64,000 nt of DNA from Cymodocea nodosa (taxonomy: Eukaryota > Streptophyta > Magnoliopsida > Alismatales > Cymodoceaceae): positions 6,290,501 through 6,354,500 of the forward strand of contig CM072336.1 in NCBI GenBank assembly GCA_036874045.1, given 5' to 3'. Under the pieces are notes generated by a model. The model worked only from the letters and a program-made list of their open reading frames with translations. It searched no databases and was not told the origin of the DNA. Shown here one piece after another: positions 13,208 to 23,612 of this stretch. The translations under genes and the position numbers were made by a program. Each line of letters starts with the position of its first letter. Within the stretch, counting starts at the first letter, position 1.

Positions 13208-13501
13208 TTGTCATGCATGGATTCGTATTCCTTGTCGTCGTCGTCGTCACCTTCATCTCAACCAGTTAAAGACCTCAAGGGTGCCAACTTTAGGACCACG
13301 CTTAAGGTGCACGCCATCGTGATGCTCTGCTGCGACGACCGCATGAAGCTGGTCAACGACTGCCAAAGATGGATTATTTCCTCCTTTAAGTACTTACGAA
13401 ACGTAGAATTAATTAATAGTCCGCAGACATTGATCGTGTTATTGGCATATCTACAACGTACGAGTTTGTGTACATGCGATTGTTACACGTGGATGTGTTA
13501 G
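13208..13501 (+). CDS. Unrecognised GC-rich open frame, 97 codons
   Basis: An ATG-started frame in AT-rich surroundings. Residues 1-20 are Ser-rich (SLSSSSSPSSQPV). Residues 21-55 (about 13268-13372) are GC-rich and look protein-like: KDLKGANFRTTLKVHAIVML, then CCDDRMKLVNDCQ. After about residue 60 composition turns AT-rich and less convincing, so an exon may end there or the segment may be a captured gene fragment. No family was recognised and no neighbouring exon was found. It could be a chance frame. Confidence 0.25.
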   Translation: MSCMDSYSLSSSSSPSSQPVKDLKGANFRTTLKVHAIVMLCCDDRMKLVNDCQRWIISSFKYLRNVELINSPQTLIVLLAYLQRTSLCTCDCYTWMC

Positions 13502-14699
13502 TGGCTTAATTACACATTGCACACCTCATCGTCAAAAGAAAACATCATCAGTCTCCTTTCAAAGCAAAGATCGTCTTTTGAACTAACTAAAGATGCAGGG
13601 GGAATACGTGATGAGAGCTAGATGTGAGAGATGCTTTGACAATGGTGGCTTTGAGTGGATAGATAAGAGGCAGACAACGTTGCCAATAGATGAGATTCCG
13701 TCAATAATTATATATATATACAAACAAACACGTGGGTATCATAGATGGCAACTCACAATGATATCATAATTTTGTTTTTAGGTATTGCCAATTTTCAATT
13801 TCAGTGCCCCACTTTTCCTCTTCAACCTCCAATACCATCGTTGCTTCAAGCTTTCCTCGTGCCCTGCCCAACAATGTGGCTAACCCACCTTGTAGCCTGT
13901 TGTGAAAGACACCTGCTTGACCTTTACATCCGACCGACGATCACCATTGCTTGCCTGTAGATGCCCACCCTTCCGACTACACATGCTCTCTCCAACTCCT
14001 AATCACAATGATGACCCCCTCTACTCACCTATAGCCTATTATGAACCTTGAGCTATTCCTTGATTGCCTGTAGATACATCGACAGGCAAGCTCTTAAGGA
14101 TGGCCATCTGATGGAGCAAGTAAGGCGAGAGAGGGTGAGAGATGCGATAGTCTAGCACCGTAGAAGAGGGATAAAGTAGTGGCGATCTACATTCAACGTT
14201 GTCAAAGATAGCAGAGAAAGTTCTTAAGGATCCATTTGTGCATTCAGCAAGTAATAAAAAATAATAGAATATAAATATTTATGTATAGTAAAAAAAAGTA
14301 ATAGAATATAAATATAATAAAAATATTTATATTCTTGACAAATTTATAGAAAAATTCATAAATTAATAATATTTACATTTTTATGATAATACATCATACA
14401 TTATATTCTTTCCGTATAGATATAACATCATTTGATTATTCTATTATCAGCCATTTCTTTTTTTATTGTTAAGTTAATAGTTGCTCTTTCAACTTCTCTG
14501 ACTATACTTTCATCAAAAAAACACAAAAACAAACCTATGCAACCATAGTTGAAAACATTATTCATAACTTAACTAGAAAGGTAGAGGACACATTGTGAAT
14601 TCGAACAACATGATGAGGAATCCATAGTGGCCCTCGTGCGTCTAGAAGGTTGTTATATGGATGTAAGTAGGGTGCACCTTGATTTGGTGGTAACCTAAC
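13502..14699. other. Spacer, no gene recognised
   Basis: Mixed-composition sequence to about 14230, then strongly AT-rich to about 14580. No protein motif or bounded element was seen. Confidence 0.5.
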
Positions 14700-16110
14700 T
14701 AGAGGTCTAACTTGGTACAGTACTAGGTGTTGGCAAGTTCTTCCGACAACTCTTCAACCATTGGAATCGAGAAGCGATCTTTCACAGTATGTTGTTGAGT
14801 TTGTGGTAATCCACACAAAACCTCCATGAATCGTCCTTCTTTCGAATAAGTAATACTAGTGAGGAAAAAGGGTTGGTGGAGAAGTAGACGATCCCTACCT
14901 TAAGGAAGGCCTTAATCTACTGTTCAAATTCATTTTTCTAGAAGTACAAGTATTGGTAGAGCACAACTGACACCATCTTAGACTCTTCCAACAATGTAAT
15001 TTGGCCAATGAGAACCCTGAAGGTTCCTTGAAGACCTCTAGGTACTATTGTAACACTTGGGTAAGCTCCTTAGGTTGTTGGTTCTGGCCTCTTGAGTCCT
15101 CCAAACCTATGCTACATGGACAATCACCTGGTTGTAAACTTCCTGCTAGACTTGACTAAGTTCTACCTAATTTGCTTCACCCACTAAGGGTTAGTTGATG
15201 CCTTGCCACTTTGTCTATTTCTCTTATTAGTTGAAGATGAAAAACTTCTTTTCCAAGTCCCATTGAAAGAGGCTCAACCTTTCAAGTCATTGGATCCTAA
15301 TAATGAATGACCACCTTCTCCAACTCGTACATGGGGAGACTGAAGCCTCCTACCACATAGACTCATCTATGGTCCCAAAGCATTCTCTGTCTCTGGTTTA
15401 GTAGTAACTTTGAATCCATGAAATTATGGGTACTTCTACTATCTAACATTAATAAGGCCTTCCACCTATTAATTGTGGCCTACATTCTCATCATCTTAAG
15501 CTTAACTCCTCCTGTTACTACATGTAAGGATACTTGCAGTTCCTCCTCGCCCTCCCCTCTAGTTGTCATTGGGGGCTTTGTACTAACTAGCTAATCTTCC
15601 TCTCTTAAGTCAACCTGCATGAGATACTGTTTGCGTCTTGTAGTGGTGGCCTCTCATCTACGTCTTGTCGCACTTGAAGTGCAGATTTTTATCACTCTGG
15701 TCCTTTACCTCTTGTGGTGTAAGGGTTTCGATAGGAAGTAACCCACCAACACCCCCCTTCTAGTATTCTCTAAGGGGCCTGCTCCCCATCCTCCCTAATG
15801 ATCCTCTAGTGGTGGTGGGGACTACCTACTTGCCCTCTTATGGCGAGTCAACTTTTCTTCATATAGGCTAGCGGTGTGTGCAACTAATGTGAAGTTTGTA
15901 GGTTCAGTTGACTACACCTCCACCTTCACTTCCTCCTTAAGTTCTACTACAAATATATCTGTAACATCCTCTTCATAAACATTGTCAACACGATTGAGCA
16001 CCTTCCTGGACTTGGCTTGATATTCTTTCATGGTCCTAGTTTGGACTAGCTTAGATAACTAAGCTAAGGGCTTCTCCACTTTGCTTTCAATAAACCTCAT
16101 TACCAACTCA
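14700..16110 (-). mobile_element. Ty3-gypsy LTR retrotransposon fossil (internal fragment)
   Basis: On the minus strand the order gag, zinc knuckle, protease, reverse transcriptase can be followed from right to left. Gag-like sequence lies near 16070-15920. A degraded CCHC-type block lies near 15700-15640. A protease block like STHNFMDSKLL lies near 15440-15400. Reverse transcriptase follows, with SWRFCVDYHKLNN near 14840-14800 and KDRFSIPMVEEL near 14790-14755. Integrase and LTRs were not found, so this is a truncated, heavily broken internal piece. It looks old. Confidence 0.75.
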
Positions 16111-17120
16111 CCTTAGACATGCCAACAAGCTATGCCAGCCTAGCATGGCTCGAACACTGTTCATGTTGGGTTAGGTCGACATGATAGGCCACACTTATAG
16201 CTCAAGTATGGCCCATTAGCATAGGCCCATGTAGGTCATGTCAATCAATGGCACAATCAACCATACCATGGGTTGTGCTTGTAGGCCTACTCAATGGCTC
16301 GTCACCTATCATTTACAACACTTGCAAACATAACTCCATGGTAATTGTTCCATACGATTAAGTTGGTAGGGTATTTGTGTATCCTACACATCCCAACCAC
16401 CCTCACTAGCAAAATGTACAATCCCTCTCCTTTTTGGGTTCCTTGCACAAAGCCATTTTTGTTTCAAAGTTCTAAAAGGATATGAACTAGGGTAAAAATG
16501 AATAGCTCATGTAAAAACAAAAAAAAGGGAACGAAGGAGATTATTCAACTTGGTGAGAAATTTCACCATCGTCACACATAATTATTGGACAAAGGTTTGA
16601 GGCTTTGATAATCAATCACTCTCAAGATGACTCTAATCAACAAAACTACCATTGTCAACCTTTGAAGATGTTGTTCTTCCTCATTGGTGTTAGAGGAAGA
16701 AAGAGGCCTTAGGCGGTGATGCTTGGGGACATTGGAAATGTTGGAGCGAAATTATTTAAGAAGGGGATGAATTAAGTCTTATTTCCTCTCTTGAACTAGT
16801 TATAGTTTGTAGAGATTAAAAAATAATTTTTCTTAAATTTTTTTAATAAGTGTAAAATCATTAATAAAGAACATAAAAAATTTATAGTAATTCCTCACAT
16901 TGAGTATATCCTCTCATTGAGCTCTACTTAAGTATTCACTATGCAACTTAGAGTTTATGGTTGACTTCATAATCTAGTGTTATAACCTTTGTCTTTCTTA
17001 ACTTTGGCACCAACAGCAACTTAAGGACAAACACTACACTATAAACTAATAAAGCACCTACTATGCTCAATTTACCTTAACACCATTAACCAATGAGGCA
17101 TAATACTTGTATTCATGTAA
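16111..17120. other. Unassigned repetitive-looking spacer
   Basis: Between 16111 and 16340 there are recurrent GGCCCAT and AGGCC-type words reminiscent of LTR or untranslated parts of a retroelement. The rest is plain AT-rich DNA. No gene was recognised. It may be the flank of the gypsy fossil (inference). Confidence 0.35.
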
Positions 17121-17200
17121 ACACTATGAATGAACTTTCCTTCAGTATTTAAACACTATGAATGAACCCTTCTTCAGTGTTTAAACACTATGAACTAATT
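17121..17200. repeat. Short tandem repeat, about 33-bp unit
   Basis: The phrase AAACACTATGAA occurs three times at about 33-bp spacing. The first two units share an additional CTTCAGT-containing tail. About 2.5 copies. Confidence 0.8.
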
Positions 17201-17844
17201 GAAAATACCTTCCTATTAGGTTCATCCTTCACTTACACTCTAAGTAGAATAGATTGTTCAAAACTTTAAATCTAAAGAAAAACTTTGATAATTAAAGTAT
17301 AAACTAATAATCATTTTTTTAAAAATAACTAAAGTTGAGCCAAGTTGGAAAAGTCAAAAACTAAAACACTTAATCTTCAAGTTTTTCCAAGAATTGATCT
17401 ACAACGCTCTCTTGACCAACAACTCCTATGTGAATGTTTCAATGTTGTATTGTGTGCTTACAATCTTTTTAACACTTGCACATATTTATAATCATTTATT
17501 CACATATATGATCAAATACATGTTCACTCCACGATCTTCAGTTCTTCATCCATGATTGTGAAAACATGAGTTGATCGTCATTCTTCCATTATCTTTGAAA
17601 TTCTCGTTTGATTTGAATTTTGATTTTGAAACTACATGTTCTTTTTATTTGTTGTGACTTTGACTTGATCAACAACAAACTCTCTTGACATTTTTCATTA
17701 TATTATTCTTACAATAAAGTATAAAACAATTTTTTCTTGCAAAACTATCTTTCATAAAATTTATTAAATAACTTAGAACAATAATCATAAAATTATAATA
17801 ATAAAGTTCTACGAGAAATATAACATTACCTTCTATGGAGTTTG

Positions 17845-18355
17845 TTTAAATATAACAAATTTACTCTATTATGTTTGGACTTGTTACTATTTTAATTTAA
17901 TAGCGTCTACGTGCATAAAAGTTAAACACAACGAATTAACTTTATTGAATTTACGTAAAATTTATGAGTATATATTAGTATACATAAAGTCTAAATACAA
18001 TGAACTTACTTCATTGGATTTAGATAAATAGCACGAGCACACATAAGTATATAAAAGATAAATACAACAGACTAACTTTCTTGAGTTTACATAAATACCA
18101 CAAACACCTTATGAGTTTAAAATCCAAATGCAACAAACTAATCTTATTGGATTTATGTGAACACCACAAATTTTTTATAAAAGTTTTATGTCTAAATATA
18201 ACAAACTAATTCTATTCAATTTACACAAATATTATAAACTTTTGTGAAATTCATATAATACTTAAACACAATAAACTAATTCCATTACGTTTAAGTAAAC
18301 ATCATGAACCTTTGTTGAGTTCATTTAAACCTTACAAACTTATTTTGTTAGATTT
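17845..18355. repeat. Degenerate minisatellite, about 66-77 bp unit, about 8 copies
   Basis: A block of the form AAATACAACAAACTAA recurs with its start near 17846, 17923, 17992, 18060, 18124, 18192, 18262 and 18326. Each copy is followed by a TTATTGGATTTA-type segment and an A/T-rich tail with ACCACAAA. Spacing is 66-77 bp. Copies differ at many positions, so the array is old. Confidence 0.8.
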
Positions 18356-18359
18356 GCAC

Positions 18360-19730
18360 TTGTGAAAATTTTCATGCATTTATATTTAAATTTTGTTAAC
18401 TTTAGTTTCAAATCATATAAAGACTAAAATAATAATCATCATCAAAACATAAGATCCTTAATAGGAAAAAAAGCCTACTAGAGTCCCAAGTATCACATAA
18501 GATGCCTTATCCTCCAAATAATTGGTTTGATCTGATTGGATATCAAAGTTGTTGGACTACGAAGGACGAGGGCAATCTATACAGCACTTAAGGCCTCTAA
18601 TCCTCTAGATTCAAGACTATAGGATGTTGTAGAACTTAGCAATCTACAACCAACAATGGTGTAGCAAGCCAATGAGTAGCTTGCTCAATCATCGCTCTAC
18701 AACCTCTATGAAATGCAAAGTAACTAAGAGTCCAAGCAGCAATTGATAAGCAAATTGGACTAGGCGGCACGTTGCATGTGGAGCACTTAGTAGGTTGTAA
18801 CATTGGGTTCATTAAGAGTGGACTAGCCAACTAGATTGTAGAAATAGAATGGGATAGTTGGGAGTTGGGTTGAGCCTATCCTATAATGGAAATTGAAGAT
18901 AAGAAATAAAAAAATGAAAAAAAAATAAAGATATGAAATATATATTGTATTGATTAATGGAAATAATGAAAATGACATTACAAAAGATTTAAAAGAAATT
19001 CCATTATAATTTACAAAGTTACATAATTACATTTAAATTTCTATTTTTATGTTTATGAAATCATCCTCTATTTCATAACATTGATCTTGAGTAGGATGTC
19101 AAGCAAATTCCTAATCTTTGATGTATATTAATGCTTTAAGAACAAAGTCGCCACCTAGTCTAATGAGAGAAAGACTAGGAAGACTTAAGCGGTGTGAGAT
19201 AGGAATCCCTCATGAGCTGATGCAAAAGACTTGGGTAAGTTTCTCAGGTACAGATAGGGAATGTATGATGTACCCTATCTGTCTAGACAAGTCAGCCTCT
19301 CAAAGGGATGAATGAAAGTGATCCTAGCTTTTAAAGGTAAGTGGACAAGGTTTTCCCTAAATAAATCATGGGTCTAGGAGACCCATGTAAAGACCTTAAA
19401 GGTCTTTGGTCGAAATCAAGGAAAAATGTTAAAAGTCAAGTTAACTGTTGACTTTGACAAGGGTTAACAAAGCAAGACTAAGTCCACTAAGGTCTTAACC
19501 TATGATTCGGGTCAATTGTAGGGTGACTCAACCTAAGGCAGACAAGGAGGTTGAAGGATGTAAACCTGCAGAAGGTCCACAGAAAGGCCTAATCTAATAG
19601 AGGGAGGGGGTTTGATTTTCAACCAATTAAGCCCCCCAAAAGGCTAGACCAAGGGCCCAAAATATCGCTACAAAATGCAATATTCAACCTTTTAGGCACC
19701 ATGCGAGGTGTGTGGTGGGGGCCCCCTAGA
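18360..19730. other. Spacer, no gene recognised
   Basis: No protein motif was seen. A perfect 10-bp stem occurs at 19250-19259 and 19273-19282 (ACAGATAGGG and its complement) with a 13-base loop. The stretch 19600-19730 is purine-rich and less AT-rich, and leads into the tandem repeats that follow. Confidence 0.45.
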
Positions 19731-19734
19731 AGGT

Positions 19735-20000
19735 GTGACGACCTGGAACTTCGTCATAAAGTACGCAAAATTTCCCTTCCGAGGTAACGCATGAGGTATA
19801 CAAAGGAGCCTCCTTGAAGAGTAGGACGACTTGAAATGCCACTAAAGTGTGTGACATTCCTCCTTTGAGGCATCAGCGGGTGATGAGACCTCCTCAAAAG
19901 GTACGACGATTTGGAACTTTGCCATAAAGTGCGTGAAATTCTCCTTCTGAGACAACGCATGCAGTATGTGAAGGAGCCTCCCTAGAGGGTAACACCGTTT
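19735..20000. repeat. Tandem repeat, about 85-bp unit, 3 diverged copies
   Basis: The block GACGACCTGGAACTTCG at about 19737 recurs in diverged form near 19826 and 19905. Each is followed by a TAAAGTGCGTGAAATT-type segment and an AAGGAGCCTCC-type segment. Copies are clearly related but substituted. Confidence 0.75.
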
Positions 20001-20411
20001 GCACGCAACTTCAACAGAAAAGATGTGCCACAAATGGCCAAAAGGGGTGCTTAAGATCGTGAGAAGTTGACTAGAAAAAATTGGCTGATGATGTCAGTAG
20101 ATGGCCTGCTAACATTAGTAAATGAAATGATGACGTCATTAGACAGGAGGTGACATTAGTAGATGAAAGTTGGCATCAACACCCTTGATGGTGGATTAAT
20201 CGGCTAAGTCAATCACCTAGGCCTGATTAACTTGCTACCACCAGTTAATCACGATCCAAAGTGAGGTTAACTTGTGGTTTACCAATCAAACTGGTAAACC
20301 CACAGGTTTATCGTAGGGATTCGGATCTCGCGAATCTAGATCTATCGATCGACCATGATCTACCCACAGATTGGGACATGTGGACGGCTAGGATCATCCG
20401 AATGTAGATGG

Positions 20412-20672
20412 TTTGACGGCCATGTGGAGTTTGCCGAATTGTGACGGTAGAGACCTTTGTCTCCAACATTGTCAATCATCCTCCAATGAACTTGCGGAGA
20501 GCACGTAGCAATGCTCTGCCCCCACAGCAATGCTCCTGCTTGGTCTTTGACGGCCATGTGGAGTTTGCCGAATTGTGACGGTAGAGACCTTTGTCTCCAA
20601 CATTGTCAATCATCCTCCAATGAACTTGCGGAGAGCAGTAGCAATGCTCTGCCCCCACACTGCTTGGTCTTT
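20412..20672. repeat. Recent tandem duplication, 134-bp unit, 2 copies
   Basis: 20412-20545 and 20546-20672 both begin TTTGACGGCCATGTGGAG. They stay almost identical for about 100 bases, then differ by small indels near their ends around the word AGCAATGCTC. The near-identity implies a young duplication within otherwise old repetitive DNA. Confidence 0.93.
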
Positions 20673-21229
20673 GGTGCTCCTGTGCATGGGCAGACAACTT
20701 AATAGAAGCGGCGAAGCTTTAGAATGAACGACCTAGAAGGCTACAATGGTGGTGCGACAACGAGGTGATGAACTACAGCAAATACATCAAGCATGACTAC
20801 GGTTGCGACCACGCAATGTCGCGCCAAAACAACAACATGATGCTATGCCCAAAAAGCACACTAGCTAGCACAATAAAGTGGCGAGAGGCTTGCGGTAGAG
20901 GCAGCAAAGCAGCGAGTGGCTCATAGGATCGAAGGACTCGAAGAACCCTTAGATCGAGGTCTAACAATCCTCATTAGATCGATCCAACAACTAAGATCAT
21001 CTACCTCAATCTCAAACGGATGATCGAGATTGATGAGATCTCAAATTTGATCAAATGACACAGATCTGCCACAACTAGATTTGATAGTTGGATCACGCTC
21101 GACTTAAAAGGAAAGAATCGGATGGCTCAAAATTAATTGTCACAATCGAACAGACCGTATCTCATCAATGTAAAGCAACTCCAATAGAGGCGAATCTTGC
21201 GATAGAGGTAGTCGTCATCTTCAACGCTG
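20673..21229. other. Spacer, no gene recognised
   Basis: GC content is higher than the surroundings, with many GATC/GATCGA words between about 20935 and 21070. No protein motif. It may belong to an unidentified retroelement (inference). Confidence 0.35.
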
Positions 21230-21660
21230 GCACGGGCTGCCTACATTTAGTTGTATTCCTACATATATACTTACATTGTAGACAATATACTTCTCTAATA
21301 TATTCATCAAAATGTGGATTATCACCAAAGATAATTTGTAAATTATTAATAGCAGCAAATCTAGCATGAATTTCCTTAGCCTTTTTAGGATTATAATGCT
21401 AAGAAGAAATGCTACTCTTAAGAATAAAATTAAGTTGAATTTGTATATTTCTAATTTTTACTTATTTTTCTAATCAAGTTTACAATTAGTTAAATATCTA
21501 TTTAAATGATCAATACTACTTGAACTTTTACAAGAGAAATCGATATTGTAGATTTCATTGTATATTCTCTTTTTTATAGTAACATCTTTTATAATTTTCA
21601 TCTGTATTATAAATTTTAACCATATTGAAGTTCTTCTTTAAGATTTTCCTGCACTTTCAG
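21230..21660 (-). mobile_element. hAT-superfamily transposase relic (BED zinc-finger N-terminus)
   Basis: On the minus strand, from about 21640 downwards, a BED-finger pattern is visible: SIWLKF, then FSCKSSSSIDHLNRYLTNCK near 21550-21490. The next conserved block of plant hAT proteins follows near 21400-21240: YNPKKAKEIHARFAAINNL and FGDNPHFDEYIREVYC. The first cysteine pair of the finger appears replaced, stops and frame changes are present, and the catalytic and dimerisation parts are missing. It is a dead N-terminal fragment. No terminal inverted repeats were identified. Confidence 0.6.
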
Positions 21661-23612
21661 TTGACGAAGATGTCCCATATAATCTTATTATTATTTCTAT
21701 AGTCTTTACAAAAGTTGTGCCTTCATTTTTGAAGTTGCGAGCTATTGTAATTTGAAACAATAACTATAAGACACACAACAAATGTGTAAGACTTGAGGTT
21801 AGAAAGAAAACAACTAAATAAGAAATTAAGGACTAAAGAAGGGAAGATTTGAGAGTAACTTCATAAAGATTGAAGTCTTGAAGAAGATTGTAAATTTGCA
21901 ATTTGTGTGCACTTTTAAATTGTGAATGAAGTATGATTTGTTGTGAAATTATGCAACTATCTGTACTTATAGATTTTCATTGAATATCCATTAGTTTAAT
22001 TTTAACCATTAGGGACTTAGGTTGGGCGATTAGGGCATTGTGTCCTTGCCTATTATTGTGATTTTCGTTGGGTTTGTTTTGATCATGCATTGGTTCATGT
22101 GCCTAATTAATCAATCAAAATTGTCTGAGTTAGTCTACAAACTACAGTACTCCATGCATCATCATGTTGGCAAGTGGCAACGAGTCTTGAGACTCCAATG
22201 AGTTGTTGACAATCAATGAGTCTTGGAGTTTGACAATGAGACAATCTTCCTTCTTTGACAAATAGAGTCGATAGAGACAGACCCAGCTATTAGGAGCCAT
22301 CGATCGACTCATCATCACTTTATTGTAGTCTTTTGACTCTTTGCTTGTTTGTTACCCTTGCTCATCATACCTGTTACAACTTCAGTAATTCAGTCCTTTC
22401 CTACACACCAGAATGGACCAAAGGTGGTATTTGGTTGGTCAAATACGAAGGAACCACTGGCGTCAAATGCATCATCTTCCTCATCGTTGATGTCCGTCCT
22501 TCTCCTCCTCTTCCATTACTGGATCCCCATTATCTACTCCCTTGACATTCAGATTTTGGGAACAACAGATATTTGAAGGCCGATGGGGCGTCTAACCCTG
22601 GCATCGATGCACCACTCAGCCTTCTAAAAATACTATTCCCGCCATCCATCGCCACCAGCCTTACCTCTTCTCCTTTGCATCCTCTTCTACCTCCATCGCT
22701 ACTAATTTGTTCAGATGTTCCTCGTTCCTCGTTCCTCGTTCCTCGTTCCTCTACTTCCCTCAGTATTGGCTTCGACACATCTACAGCTCCCACTACTCTA
22801 GGTGCCATAGCTTCGTCGCTTTGGTTCCCTCTACTTTGGCATACTCGTTCGTGCTCACTTGGGCAAGGTACGTCGTGCCAAGCTAAGCATGGCCACCACA
22901 CCATAACTGTGTCGGCACGACACCGTTTCTTCAAACAATAGTTCAGCGTGATCTGGTGGACCCGTGCTACGTGGTTGATTGGTACGATTTTGTCTCGTAT
23001 GCCTATGTTTCTTAAGCAACATTCATGACTGTAATGCTTGCTAATTTACTCTCACCTGCTGCTGTTTTGTTAGATTCTTGTATGTCATGATACCGGGAGT
23101 TATCTGCCATTGATCTTTGTTCCAAAAAAGTGGCGGTGATCTTTTTTAACCAGCTTCACATGGTATGTAGTTAAATAACTCATAGAGCTTTTATAGCTTA
23201 GCATTCATCTTCGATATAATTTACGTATAAGTTGCGCGATATATCATTTATAAGATTAAAAATAAAAAATAATGTATTTATATAGTTTTAAAAGTAACAT
23301 GAAAAACAATTTAGTTTAACCGAAGGATCTAAAATATAGAGATTAAAATGGTAATGAAAATAATATATTTACAACTTAGATAAGAGAAGATAGATCCACG
23401 TGTTATGGACGGAATTCAAGTCAAATATAATATGATATCCGAATTTAACTTAAATTAAGAGATAAACACAAATTAATATATAAATAATATATCATAATCA
23501 TTAAAAACGTATTTACATATATTATACTTCCATACATTGACGTCCTTGCCATACCTTCCTCTACGGTCCAGTTCCTGCGGCCGATGCTCCTCGCTCCACC
23601 CCGGCCGTCCCA
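21661..23612. other. Spacer and promoter side of the cytidylyltransferase gene
   Basis: No gene is supported. A moderately GC-rich block at 22490-22960 has open frames on both strands without known motifs; one is inflated by a 7-bp repeat. The stretch 23150-23530 is AT-rich. The last few hundred bases before 23613 should contain the promoter of the plus-strand gene, but no core element could be placed. Confidence 0.45.
22717..22751. repeat. 7-bp microsatellite (GTTCCTC)5
   Basis: Five exact copies of GTTCCTC in a row. Confidence 0.95.

Noticed and set aside
19250-19282. 10-bp perfect hairpin considered as a terminator or small RNA precursor
   Set aside because: A single short stem in a repeat-rich spacer with no microRNA-like length or flanking structure.
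22530-22941. Paired open frames of 122 and 134 codons on opposite strands
   Set aside because: They overlap each other, are inflated by the GTTCCTC repeat (Glu-Arg-Gly-Thr repeats on one strand), and show no known motif.
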